Source of the DNA: Blepharisma stoltei
Lineage: Eukaryota; Ciliophora; Heterotrichea; Heterotrichida; Blepharismidae
Direction of reading: 5' to 3'
Assembly: GCA_914767885.1 (NCBI GenBank)
Contig: CAJZBQ010000027.1
Coordinates: 558,001-622,000 of the forward strand
DNA length: 64,000 nt
Both the position numbers and the translations under genes were made by a program. The notes below the pieces were generated by a model. It was not told the DNA's origin. It saw nothing but the letters and a program-made list of their open reading frames with translations, and made no database searches. Below, piece by piece: positions 55,801 through 63,852 of this stretch. Numbering within the stretch: the stretch's first letter is position 1; the number at the start of each line of letters is the position of its first letter.

Positions 55801-56232
55801 CCTAGAATTCAAGAGGCAAAACATCCCATCCTATTATGCCATAGTTGGATGATGGTTCACTAGGGAAAATTAAACCTCATGATAATATTGTTTATTGGAG
55901 CCAGTAAACTGGCTTACTGGCTGCAGCCATTAGGCTATTCTGCAGTTTTTCTGGATGGGAAATAGGCAACAGGTTGCAGCCAATTGGCAGATTACTGACT
56001 CCCTAAACAATAAATTTACTGAAAATTGAATAATTCCGAAGATGCTTTTTTATTATTATCTGCTTTTCAATACAATTCTCGATTTCCTTTGATCATTTTC
56101 TTTCCTCAGCTCTAGTTCTTTTGTTTTATTTCTATTTTTGGCCTCTTGTATTTCTTTTTTTATTTCAGCAATTTGTCGTTGTAAGCTGTCTTTGACTGAA
56201 TTATCGATGTCTAAGTCACTGACATTGGCCAT
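52894..56232 (-). CDS. Unknown coiled-coil protein assembled across four IESs and one intron
   Basis: 459 aa after removing IESs 53346-53482, 53796-54125, 54216-54667 and 55046-56070, and the intron 54941-54955; 3339-137-330-452-1025-15 nt = 460 codons exactly. It starts MANVSDLDIDNSVKDSLQRQ. N-terminal coiled coil (IAEIKKEIQEAKNRN, YKEFLEESRKQWATD), acidic Ser-rich middle (DANSESEGEDTTQEFF), a second helix (IESIQKEL-RHFINELKKKEIEEE), a Ser-rich region, and a C-terminal FWKKYLCCFCKSEEY that could be palmitoylated. TGA is Trp at SSE-W-NAE. Not recognised. Only short pieces are open without the excisions. The largest junction (RIV-KKQSHD) is the least certain. Confidence 0.65.
53346..53482. mobile_element. 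MITE-2-type IES
   Basis: 137 bp between TA 53346-53347 and TA 53483-53484. Ends TAATTCCCCTTCAAATTGG and (complement) TACTCTCCCTTTAAATTG. The join reads NQNL-SPIKSGF. Confidence 0.8.
53796..54125 (-). mobile_element. CTCCGTGAGTGAAC-family MITE IES
   Basis: 330 bp between TA 53796-53797 and TA 54126-54127. Left end TATTCCCCTACCTCCGTGAG; right end TTCGCTAAAGAAAGTGGGGAAT, more diverged. The join reads QKEL-RHFINEL. Confidence 0.8.
54216..54667. mobile_element. Decayed MITE-type IES with a nested element
   Basis: 452 bp between TA 54216-54217 and TA 54668-54669. Ends TAATTCACCTCCATGAGCAA and (complement) TAGTCTCCTCCTTGATGAG. The join reads DNKYL-SENLQAV. Contains the element 54368-54523. Confidence 0.7.
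54368..54523. mobile_element. Nested small inverted-repeat element
   Basis: Ends TACTTTGAGAACCGCCCCTG and (complement) TAATTCCTCACTTTCCGCCC, both followed by CCCTGAC(G/A)GTTC-like sequence; TA-bounded, 156 bp. Confidence 0.6.
54941..54955 (-). other. 15-nt intron
   Basis: Minus strand GTAAGTGTTAATTAG; joins NSSII to QFKAFLKQE and removes a TAG. Confidence 0.85.
55268..55753. mobile_element. MITE-2 copy inside the composite IES
   Basis: 486 bp between TA 55268-55269 and TA 55754-55755. Ends TAACTCAACCAACATTTAAA and (complement) TACTCTCCCTTTAAATTTG. An inner hairpin copy of the motif lies next to the right end (CCCCCTTTAAATTGTAATAGG). Confidence 0.75.
55551..55663. mobile_element. 113-bp inverted-repeat element nested in MITE-2
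   Basis: Ends TAACTCCATAAGCGGGTGAA and its complement TAGTCCCATAAGCGGGTGAA; interior partly palindromic (CCAAAAC...ATTTTGG). Confidence 0.75.
55893..56003. mobile_element. 111-bp inverted-repeat element
   Basis: Ends TATTGGAGCCAGTAA and complement TAGGGAGTCAGTAA; inner CAGTAAACTGGCTTACTGGC palindrome and two copies of GCAGCC. Confidence 0.6.
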
Positions 56233-56254
56233 TTTACTACTAAGACTCTATTAT

Positions 56255-57730
56255 TTAACTGTAAAGGTTATGGAAATTATCATTGAAGGCTTTGAACCTG
56301 TTCAAAAGATCAATTAGCTTGTCTTCTTGAACTAGTGTGGTGATTCTAAAATGATATGTGTCAGGCCTTTGGCCAAACCCTGACCCTGGGACAAGGACTA
56401 TTCCGGTTTCTTCTAAAGCTCGGAAAACATAGAATTTGTCGACTGGCATGTTTTTCTTCTTAGCCTCTCTTATAGCTTTAGCGGAGAATTTTACTTCTGG
56501 GAAAGCGTACATGGCACCTTCCACAAAATTGCATTGAACGTTAACCATTTCGTTTAGAAGCTTATGGATCAGCTGGGATTTTCTTTTGAGAGCTCCCATA
56601 ATGGCATTTTTTTCAGCTGTATAAGTGTCATACGATGGGCTTCCTGGCTGTGGAGGGTTTACCATAAGCTCCATTGCACATTGAGCGACACTGTTGCTGC
56701 AAAGACTAATTGATGCAAGTTTCAAAATTTGATCCTTTACCTGTGTTTCAAAGTTGTGGAGTTCCATATACCCGCCTCTCAGTCCGCATTCTCCATGATA
56801 CCCTTTGGATATAGAGTTCAGTGAAGCGATTTCGATGGGTGAATTCATTTCTTGTGAAACTTTTTTAAAGGAATGAAACTGTGTAGAATCTGTGTAAATA
56901 TTATGCTGATAAACCTCGTCAGCAATCAGCATCAAATCGTGCTCATCACAAAACTCAATTACCTGTCTCATGTTTTCTTTTCGTAAAACTTGTCCAGTTG
57001 GGTTTCCAGGATTTATAACAACAAGACATCGGGTTCTGATTCCTTTTAGTTTTGAAGCTTCTAGAGCTTTTTCCATTTCTTTTATTGAGACTTCCCAGTG
57101 TCCTTTGCTTGAGTTAATATAATATCCTACATCTGAGCCTCCTTGTAAAGCTATTAAAGCATTATAAAGTGGATACTGAGGAATTGGCACCAAAACACCG
57201 TCTTTTTCGCTTGAAATAATAATTTTGAATAGAAACTCAACAGCTCCACTCGCCCCACTCGTTAAATAGATATTATTTGGGTCAACTTCTCCCATCTCAT
57301 CACGTTTTTCTATAAATTTTGCAATGCTATTTCTCACTACTGGGAGCCCTTGACTCATTGTGTAAGCTCCGACACCTCCTGTTGTCCCATTCAATAGAAT
57401 TTGAGCTCTTTCAATAACGTCTGATGCATAAATTTGGCTGATTCCTGGTAAAGTCAATAATTTTGGATTTACAATCAGAGATAAAACCTCCCTGACAAAT
57501 GTAAGTGGATTCTGACCGAGACTTTGAGGGTTTCCTATGTTGCACGGGATTATTTCTGTAAAGGGATATTTAACGCCGTCTTTTAATTTAGCTTCCATCT
57601 CCATTGATTTAAGCACAACATCGCCTCTGACTGCGTATTCAGCTCTAATGACTTTTGGTGATATGCTTTCGAGTCGTAGATTTTTTGGCTTGACTTTTGT
57701 GCTGAATTGACGGAGTATTCTCCTCCACAT
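56255..57730 (-). CDS. Alanine aminotransferase, probably mitochondrial
   Basis: 491 aa, uninterrupted. The N-terminus MWRRILRQFSTKVKP is a mitochondrial presequence. Then class I/II PLP aminotransferase motifs: CNIGNPQSLGQNPLTF, GAYTMSQGLPVVR, YLTSGASGAVEFL, VINPGNPTGQVL, LIADEVYQHNIY, and SISKGYHGECGLRGGY with the PLP Lys near residue 309. C-terminal VLVPGSGFGQRP...HFRITTL. Length and motifs fit ALT/GPT, interconverting pyruvate + glutamate and alanine + 2-oxoglutarate. The next minus-strand gene starts only 22 bp downstream. Confidence 0.95.
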   Translation of the reverse strand: MWRRILRQFSTKVKPKNLRLESISPKVIRAEYAVRGDVVLKSMEMEAKLKDGVKYPFTEIIPCNIGNPQSLGQNPLTFVREVLSLIVNPKLLTLPGISQIYASDVIERAQILLNGTTGGVGAYTMSQGLPVVRNSIAKFIEKRDEMGEVDPNNIYLTSGASGAVEFLFKIIISSEKDGVLVPIPQYPLYNALIALQGGSDVGYYINSSKGHWEVSIKEMEKALEASKLKGIRTRCLVVINPGNPTGQVLRKENMRQVIEFCDEHDLMLIADEVYQHNIYTDSTQFHSFKKVSQEMNSPIEIASLNSISKGYHGECGLRGGYMELHNFETQVKDQILKLASISLCSNSVAQCAMELMVNPPQPGSPSYDTYTAEKNAIMGALKRKSQLIHKLLNEMVNVQCNFVEGAMYAFPEVKFSAKAIREAKKKNMPVDKFYVFRALEETGIVLVPGSGFGQRPDTYHFRITTLVQEDKLIDLLNRFKAFNDNFHNLYS

Positions 57731-57863
57731 GAATTTTTTAATATGGAATTAGAAAATGGTTAGTTGGTGAAAGATTTAATGGATTTTTTAGCAATAAAAC
57801 GTAAAAATGACAAGAAAAATTTGAAAAATAATAAATTAATAAATTTGCTATATAGTTAGCTTT

Positions 57864-58325
57864 TTATTTAACTTTTTTCTTTCCGAGTAGCCCGTCTAGT
57901 AGTTCATCAAGACTTAAAACTCCATCTCCATTTGTATCAAATTCTTCAATGATTGACTGAGCTTCTTCTTTAGTTAAGGGATCATCTCCTGTCATTAAAA
58001 TCTCCATAAGTTCATTAGCATCAACATGACCATCTTCATTTTTGTCAAGTCTTTTAAATTGTGTTTTAACTTCCTCTTCAGTAACAACAGAGGTTTTAAG
58101 GCACTTAATATACACATTTTTGAACTCTTCTAGAGTAAGGCCACCTGTTTGATCTTCATCAAATTCTGCTATAAATGCTCGGATTTCAGCTTCAGTTGGA
58201 TTTAAGCCTAAACCTCTTAACCCATTCCCTAGTTCTTGAAAATCAAGAGTTCCACTCCCATCACGATCTAGAAGAGTAAAAATATCTTGACAGTCTTCCC
58301 ACTCCTGTGCAGTTAGTTTGGCCAT
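57864..58325 (-). CDS. Calmodulin-like EF-hand protein (copy 1)
   Basis: 153 aa with four EF-hands: DRDGSGTLDFQE, DEDQTGGLTLEE, DKNEDGHVDANE and DTNGDGVLSLDE. All four look able to bind Ca2+, the second less so. Tandem paralogue of the next gene: same length, same IFxLLD, LGNGLRGLGLNPTE, and LLGKK end. A Ca2+ sensor of the calmodulin/centrin superfamily; no centrin-type N-tail. Confidence 0.92.
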   Translation of the reverse strand: MAKLTAQEWEDCQDIFTLLDRDGSGTLDFQELGNGLRGLGLNPTEAEIRAFIAEFDEDQTGGLTLEEFKNVYIKCLKTSVVTEEEVKTQFKRLDKNEDGHVDANELMEILMTGDDPLTKEEAQSIIEEFDTNGDGVLSLDELLDGLLGKKKVK

Positions 58326-58387
58326 ATTAGTCTTAGAAAAATTATTATCTTTTAAGTTGAAAGTTTAAATATTATCCTGGCCTATAT

Positions 58388-58840
58388 TTATTGACGTCCC
58401 AGCAGGCCGTTCACAAATTCATCAATGCTTAAAACTCCATCTCCATTAACATCAAAATCTGCAATAAGCGCATCAGCTTCTTCTCTTGTCAAGGGCTCTT
58501 CTCCACCAATTAAAATATCCTTAAGCTCTCTTGCATCTAAAGTTCCATCTCCATTCTTGTCGAGTTTTTTAAATTGAGCTCTGATTTCTTCTTCAGTAAC
58601 AGAAGAGGAGCTGAGACATCTTTGATAGACACTTTCGAATTCTTCTAAACTGAGACCATTGTTGCGGTCTCTGTCGTAATCTGCCATGTATTTACGAACT
58701 TCTCCTTCTGATGGATTTAGGCCAAGACCTCGTAAACCTTTCCCCAGCTCTCCAAGGTCAAGGATCTGGTTTTTATTATGATCTAAAAGGTGGAAAATAT
58801 CTTGGCAGTCTTCTTCCTCTTGACTTGTTAGGCGAGCCAT
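58388..58840 (-). CDS. Calmodulin-like EF-hand protein (copy 2)
   Basis: 150 aa. Tandem duplicate of 57864-58325, 62 bp away. EF1 (DHNKNQILDLGE) is altered at Ca2+-ligand positions, EF2 (DRDRNNGLSLEE) is acceptable, EF3 (DKNGDGTLDARE) and EF4 (DVNGDGVLSIDE) are canonical. So it has probably lost or weakened its first site, suggesting specialisation after duplication. Confidence 0.92.
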   Translation of the reverse strand: MARLTSQEEEDCQDIFHLLDHNKNQILDLGELGKGLRGLGLNPSEGEVRKYMADYDRDRNNGLSLEEFESVYQRCLSSSSVTEEEIRAQFKKLDKNGDGTLDARELKDILIGGEEPLTREEADALIADFDVNGDGVLSIDEFVNGLLGRQ

Positions 58841-58991
58841 GTTATTATTTCTAACCGTTTAAAATTAGACTATTAATAGTAAATCAATTTCTCCTAATGA
58901 AAAAAGCTATATTTCATGTGCTCAGTTTAATTAATTAAAAATAAAATGATTTTAACTTGGAGCTATTGGTTGACAGCATGATTGATTAAAT

Positions 58992-59678
58992 ATGGGAAAT
59001 TCTTTATGCTGCCAAGATGTAGGGCGTTTTGTTGAAGCTAATAATGATATCGTAATTTACAAAGGAAGCGACTTAAGAGACATATATGCTTTGTATCATC
59101 AAAGAATGAATGATGAAACAAGAGTTCTATATAAACAAGTAATTCGAGGAAATGCAGATGCAATAGAAAGAATTCAAATTATATCCGCTGACTTAGATGA
59201 CCCAGAATCTCGATTTTTAGGCTTTATATTAGCAGAATTATTTAATTTACAAAAGTTAATTTTGAAAGAAAACAAACTCAGCTTTAATGGGCTTATGAAT
59301 ATTACAGTTGGTCTAGAAAATTGCTATGAGCTAAAAGTTCTTGTGATTTCTAGTAATCGAATAGGAAAAGATGAACTAAAAGTGCTCTGCGAGTCTATTT
59401 CTTCACTAAAAAAACTTGAAAAAATAGAGTTAGCAGACAATGATCTTAATGATGAAGACATGAATATACTTATGAAGACTCTGAGTGATTTTTCAGCTTT
59501 GAAGAGCCTTGATATCCATAAAAATAATATCAGCTATCGAGGATTATATCCACTTGCATCTGTTTTAAAGAATCTCTCTGCTTTTGAAGAGCTTTCATTA
59601 TCTGCAAACGATCTAACACATGACGAAATAGGAAAAATTACTACTTTAATACCCAAGATCAATATAATTAATACTTAG
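58992..59678 (+). CDS. Acylated leucine-rich-repeat protein
   Basis: 228 aa. MGNSLCCQDVG is a myristoylation (Gly2) plus palmitoylation (Cys6/Cys7) start, so membrane attachment is likely. Residues about 85-228 carry about five RNI-type LRRs (LQKLILKENKLSFNG, LKVLVISSNRIGKDE, LEKIELADNDLNDED, LKSLDIHKNNISYRG, FEELSLSANDLTHDE). A small protein-interaction scaffold; partner unknown. Divergent from the calmodulin-like genes with a 150-bp gap. Confidence 0.85.
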   Translation: MGNSLCCQDVGRFVEANNDIVIYKGSDLRDIYALYHQRMNDETRVLYKQVIRGNADAIERIQIISADLDDPESRFLGFILAELFNLQKLILKENKLSFNGLMNITVGLENCYELKVLVISSNRIGKDELKVLCESISSLKKLEKIELADNDLNDEDMNILMKTLSDFSALKSLDIHKNNISYRGLYPLASVLKNLSAFEELSLSANDLTHDEIGKITTLIPKINIINT

Positions 59679-59862
59679 CTAGCTCTTAAATTAAAACTCT
59701 ATCATTTACTATTAATCACTATTTTGCAAAAATTTTTATTTATACAGAACTTTTCCTATATTTTTCTCAATAAAAATGCAATTTTTATAATAAAAAATAG
59801 GATAATAAATTTAGCGCTCTTTAACTAAAATACAATTTTATATATCAAAATGCTAATTATTA

Positions 59863-61281
59863 CTAAATTTGTTTCAGAGCGGAAAAAGGTCCTTGAAGAT
59901 CTCTGAAGAAATCAGTTGGGTGATGAGGTGCTCTTTCTTTATGAGATACAGCATATTTTTTATCATCAGCATTAAAGCTCTCATCACTGTCTACTGTTAC
60001 ACTATGGCCATTTGCATTGAACTGAACAGGCAAATGCTTTAAAAATCGTTTTTCTTTCAAAGAAATGTCGTGGGTAGTATTTGTTGAGCTTATGTCAAGC
60101 CCATTTAGCTTCAAGTATTGTTTCGATTTTGGAGAGAGTAAAGCAGTCTTTCATAGTTTGCAGGCTTCTGTGTCTCTCATTCCATCCTGCTTTAGCCTCA
60201 TCCCAGCCTTTTTTGGCTGAACCCGGCCAATTTCATGCTTTGTAGTGGATTCTTCTTCAGCAATATCTTCTAAGGACCCTGACAGTTTTGAATTATTTTT
60301 AGATTCGTCAATATGCTTCATTACATTTTCTTCGTTAGGAGTCACTTCATTAGATTTCTCAATAAAGATTAGATAGATTATGCGCTTTGTATTTATAGTC
60401 CCACTTCCTAAGCACCATGCGTTCTGCAGCAATGTCGCTGCGGGGTGGGCTCCCTCAAAGCTAACTTAGGCCCGGGCCGAAGCCCCCGGTTTCTCGGTAG
60501 TGATATTCCCTCCGATCCGAGTCATACGGATTTTTGCCGGGAACCACCATTTCCAACCTAAGCGCCAGCATTACCCAACCCTGCTTAGCTCGGCCAGATC
60601 GCCCCTTTTTTATCAGGGACCCTTTTAACTGGAGAGACTTACGCCCTTGAGAATCTGAGTCGAGCTTCGCCTTCCCCTCTTTTCCGGATTAGCTCCGAGA
60701 AAGAACTCAGCCACCAAGTAGCCTAGGCAGGTAACTCACCCTGCCTCTTTCGGACACCGAGTCTGGGCCTCAGCGCTACTGGCAAAAAGAATGCGAAAAA
60801 CTGCTTTCCGGGTCAAGTCCCAAAATCTGCAGAAATTGGCTGGGCCTCTCACCCCGAGGCTAACTCTTCCCTTGAGTAGCTCTCCTCATCCAAAAACCAC
60901 GTCCGGTATACATAAGGACACCCGCCACGGGAGGACGGGTCGCTCGTCTCCGGCCATTTTATGTATATTAGATTTCTCAATAATTTGGACTTTCAAATGA
61001 TCGCCTGGAAAAATCCCAATTTCTTCCAGAGTTGCATTAAAATCGAGGATTTCTAAATTTCCCCTCAGTAAAGCTAGATTATCGAGGTCAATTTTGGGGT
61101 ATTTTGATGTGATTTCGTTAATTATATAAGAAACTGGCTTTTTGGAATGATAATCAAAGGTAAGCGAAAAATGTGGATTTTTGCAATTAACTTTGATTTG
61201 CTTGATAACTTTTGGGGGCTCTTCTTGTGGTTTTGGTTTGGGTGGAGGGTTATTTTCTTTGGTTGCACAGCAATTTCCCAT
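59863..61281 (-). CDS. Acylated protein with ubiquitin-like domain
   Basis: 266 aa after removing a SINE-like insert with one repeat copy (618 bp); 1419-618 nt = 267 codons. MGNCCATKEN is a dual acylation signal. A Pro-rich spacer (PPPKPKPQEEPPK) is followed by a beta-grasp, ubiquitin-like fold at residues 30-105 (IKVNCKNPHFSLTFDYHS, VSYIINEIT, LALLRGNLEILDFNATLEEIGIFPGDHLKVQII). The rest is charged and disordered. TGA near 60150 is Trp (EACKL-W-KTALL). The join reads IIEKSN-EVTPNEENV. The family is not recognised beyond the Ub-like fold. Confidence 0.8.
60366..60966 (-). mobile_element. SINE-like element in Ub-like gene
   Basis: Flanked by 17-bp direct repeats ATTAGATTTCTCAATAA (60349-60365, 60967-60983). 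On the minus strand it starts TATACATAAAATGGCCGGAG and ends with an (ATCT)n tail (TAATCTATCTAATCT). Very GC-rich body. Excision restores IIEKSN-EVTP. Confidence 0.85.
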
Positions 61282-61397
61282 TTAATATATTATTAACTAT
61301 ATTAGTCCTATTATGCCATATACTCAATATCTAATTGCATTAATTTTTGATGCTGCATTTTCCTTATTATTGACTTTTTTCTCAAATTTCTTTATAA

Positions 61398-62549
61398 ATG
61401 GACAAATCATTCGAAAAAGAATTGAATATTTTTAAAGAGAGATATATCTCACCCAAAAATAAAACTCTACAATCTCAGCAGAACCCTGAATTTACTATTT
61501 ATAGCCCTGTTCTCCGATATGAAACTACTCCAAGCCCGCTTCTAGATATGAAACTATCAAATCTTGAAGATAAAAAAGCGAACTCAAAGGCAGTGGCAAA
61601 CTGTATAAGAGCGATTACAGATAAACTAGCTTATCTTGAAAAAGAAAACCAAGCTTTGAGAAGACAAATGATTGGAGGAAACCAGCAAGTGCAACAAGAT
61701 AAGGAAAACCTCAGCAGAAGAATGGAAGAGGATCAACAAGCCTTAGAAAATGCGAAGAGAAAGATAATTGATTATGAAAATGAAATTAAAGGCTATAGGA
61801 ATAAATTATTAGTGCTTGAAGATCAAAATAGGCAGCTAGCCTCAGAAAATGATCGAATTTTGCAAGAATCAAATGTATTGAAGAAAGATTTAGAATATGA
61901 AACTTCAAAAACCCAGAAATTAGAAAATACGTTTAGCAAAATTAAAAGTGAAGTTAAAGAAAATGAAGAATGGAGCAGCAATATTGAGTCTGAAAACAGT
62001 CAGCTGAAAAAAGAACTTGAAGAGTCAAAAGCATTGAATTCACAGCTTCAAAAAGAAATTTCTTTATTCCAAGGATCAGATAAGCAAAAGAAAACATTTT
62101 TTGAAAGTCAGAAAGTAAAAGAGCTGGAATATAAGAATAAATTCTTACAAGATTTAGCTGATACCCAACAAAAAGAAATTGAGCAACTAAGGAAAGAAAT
62201 AGAAATTTTGAGATCTACTGTAACCCAATTAGAAAACACAAAAGATTTACTAATGGAACAAAATTCTCAAAATGAGCAATACTTAAAAGATATAACAGAA
62301 ATACATGAGCATCGAAAAGAGAAGAAAAAGCCTGGAGAGTCCCATAATCATTTGAAAAAATCAGCTCACTCTCACAGCCATCACTCAAAAAAACAAGCAA
62401 ATACCAGAAGTCTAGAAAAGGAAATTGAGGAAATCGATAGGAGATACCAGAGCTTAATGAATTCTCCAAAATTTTCGAAAGGAGATCTCAATCAGCTGTC
62501 TTTTTCAAAAGATAAAGCTGCACTAAATTCTTATAAGCCATTTAACTAA
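61398..62549 (+). CDS. Long coiled-coil protein with His-rich C-terminal segment
   Basis: 383 aa, uninterrupted. Residues about 65-300 are an almost unbroken coiled coil (LAYLEKENQALRRQM, LLVLEDQNRQLASEND, EIEQLRKEIEILRSTV). Residues about 300-340 are Lys/His/Ser-rich (HEHRKEKKKPGE, SAHSHSHHSKK), possibly metal- or nucleic-acid-binding, then a short second coil (LEKEIEEIDRRYQSLM). The layout, with a conserved NCIRAITDKLAYLE helix, resembles centriole/basal-body proteins such as Cep57, but this is not certain. Divergent from the Ub-like gene with a 116-bp gap. Confidence 0.75.
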   Translation: MDKSFEKELNIFKERYISPKNKTLQSQQNPEFTIYSPVLRYETTPSPLLDMKLSNLEDKKANSKAVANCIRAITDKLAYLEKENQALRRQMIGGNQQVQQDKENLSRRMEEDQQALENAKRKIIDYENEIKGYRNKLLVLEDQNRQLASENDRILQESNVLKKDLEYETSKTQKLENTFSKIKSEVKENEEWSSNIESENSQLKKELEESKALNSQLQKEISLFQGSDKQKKTFFESQKVKELEYKNKFLQDLADTQQKEIEQLRKEIEILRSTVTQLENTKDLLMEQNSQNEQYLKDITEIHEHRKEKKKPGESHNHLKKSAHSHSHHSKKQANTRSLEKEIEEIDRRYQSLMNSPKFSKGDLNQLSFSKDKAALNSYKPFN

Positions 62550-62560
62550 TATAATTAGCC

Positions 62561-62938
62561 ATGCCTTTAATTCTTCTTTGTGGAATCCCTCAATCTGGTA
62601 AAACACAATTTGCGCTTCAACTTAAACAATTTTTAGAGCAGCAGCAGCAATGGGAAGTAGTTCTTATCAATGAAGAATCTTTATCAATCAATAAAGCTGA
62701 AGCATATTCCTCATCATTTACAGAAAAAAATTTAAGGGCATTGATAAAATCAACTGTTGAGCGAGAGCTTTCACAGTCAAAAGTCGTGATTTGTGACTCT
62801 CTGAATTACATTAAAGGTTACAGATATGAATTGCATTGCATTGTAAAAACAGTGAAAACTACACATTGCGTGGTCTATTTCGAGATCCCAGTAGATATCG
62901 CTTTACAAAGAAATCAAATTTATCCTCCAGAGTTACTA
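62561..62938 (+). CDS. KTI12: KTI12-like P-loop protein, 5' part (interrupted, runs off window)
   Basis: The first about 126 residues: MPLILLCGIPQSGKTQFALQ (P-loop GxPxSGKT), VVLINEESL, KVVICDSLNYIKGYRYELHC (Walker B-like D-S-x-N-Y-I-K-G-x-R-Y-E-L), CVVYFEIP and RNQIYPPELL. These are the KTI12/PSTK motifs. KTI12 assists Elongator in tRNA wobble-uridine modification. After YPPELL the frame goes into AT-rich sequence that does not resemble the family (expected next: an Arg/Phe/Glu-Pro-containing segment), so an IES probably starts at TA 62934 or 62937 and the rest lies beyond the window. Only 11 bp follow the upstream stop. Confidence 0.82.
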
Positions 62939-63427
62939 ATTTCTCTTACAAAGCATGAAATTGTTTTATTCACATGGAGTTTTGTTTTAAATTTTATAAT
63001 TTATTTCCAAAAGCTCAAATAATTGTTTTTTATATATACAGCTCATGCACCGATATAGATTTATTTATCGAGCAAAATGCAATAGAAAGTACAACGACCA
63101 AGAAAGACTCTATTAAAAAAATGGGCTGAACATCTATATAAGGAAGTGCTAGAAAGTAACATGTCAAAAAATGGTGACAAGTGTGAAAAAGTTGACAAGT
63201 AAACGCGCTAATTTTTAAAATGGTTTTATTATTAAAATAACTAAAACTTAAGATACCCAATTAGACTGAAGATAATAATTGAAAATTAATATGGGGCTAT
63301 TTATTTAATATTTTCAATTTTGAGAGTTAATGTGCAAATTCTTCCATAATGGGCTCCGTCTTTATAGCCGCTTAAATCAAAATCCTACTGGAGTTTTTGT
63401 AATAAAACTTTAAAGAAAACTAAGTGC

Positions 63428-63850
63428 ATCTCAATATATCAAGTTCTTATAGACTCATATGAGAAGTATTTAGCAAAAATTCAATATGGCTTGTAAATGA
63501 AAAATCAAAAACTTGCAACTCGATGTGCATTTTTCCGGCTCGATAGAATTTCTTTATTTTAATGTTAATTTATTATGAAGACTAGAGCTATAATTTGCAA
63601 AGTGCGTGGCTTGTGAATTCAATTAACTACGAAGTTTCTTATCGACTTATATAATTATTTTTTAGCAAAAATTCAATATGGCTTATGAGTGAAAATCAAA
63701 AACTTGCGACTCAATGTGCATTTTTCCGGCTCGATAGAATTTCTTTATTTTAATGCTAATTTATTATGAAGACTATTGCTATAATTTGCAAAGTGGGTGG
63801 CTTGTGATTCTCAATATATGCAAAGTTCTTATCGACTCATATGAGAAGTA
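63428..63850. repeat. 191-bp tandem repeat, 2.2 copies
   Basis: Key words recur 191 bp apart (CGATAGAATTTCTTTATTTT at 63541 and 63732; GCAAAAATTCAATATGGCTT; CATTTTTCCGGCTCGATAG; ACTCATATGAGAAGTA at both ends). Confidence 0.8.
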
Positions 63851-63852
63851 CT

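Larger units (their letters stand above)
55046..56070. other. 1,025-bp composite IES
   Basis: TA 55046-55047 to TA 56071-56072. Built from a decayed GC-rich SINE-like body (about 55130-55267 and 55756-55880), a MITE-2 copy that splits it (55268-55753), a small element inside that copy (55551-55663), and a separate palindromic element (55893-56003). Joining GTA to AAA keeps the host frame. Outer edges are inferred from frame, not from terminal repeats. Confidence 0.55.

Noticed and set aside
60366-60966. GC-rich block as a tRNA or rRNA gene
   Set aside because: No cloverleaf or conserved rRNA core seen; it has TSDs and a simple-repeat tail, so retroposon. A box-B-like GTTGATCC occurs in family A but no matching box A that I trust.
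60791-61000. Frame MRKTAFRVKSQNL...
   Set aside because: Inside a SINE-like element, antisense to the Ub-like gene.
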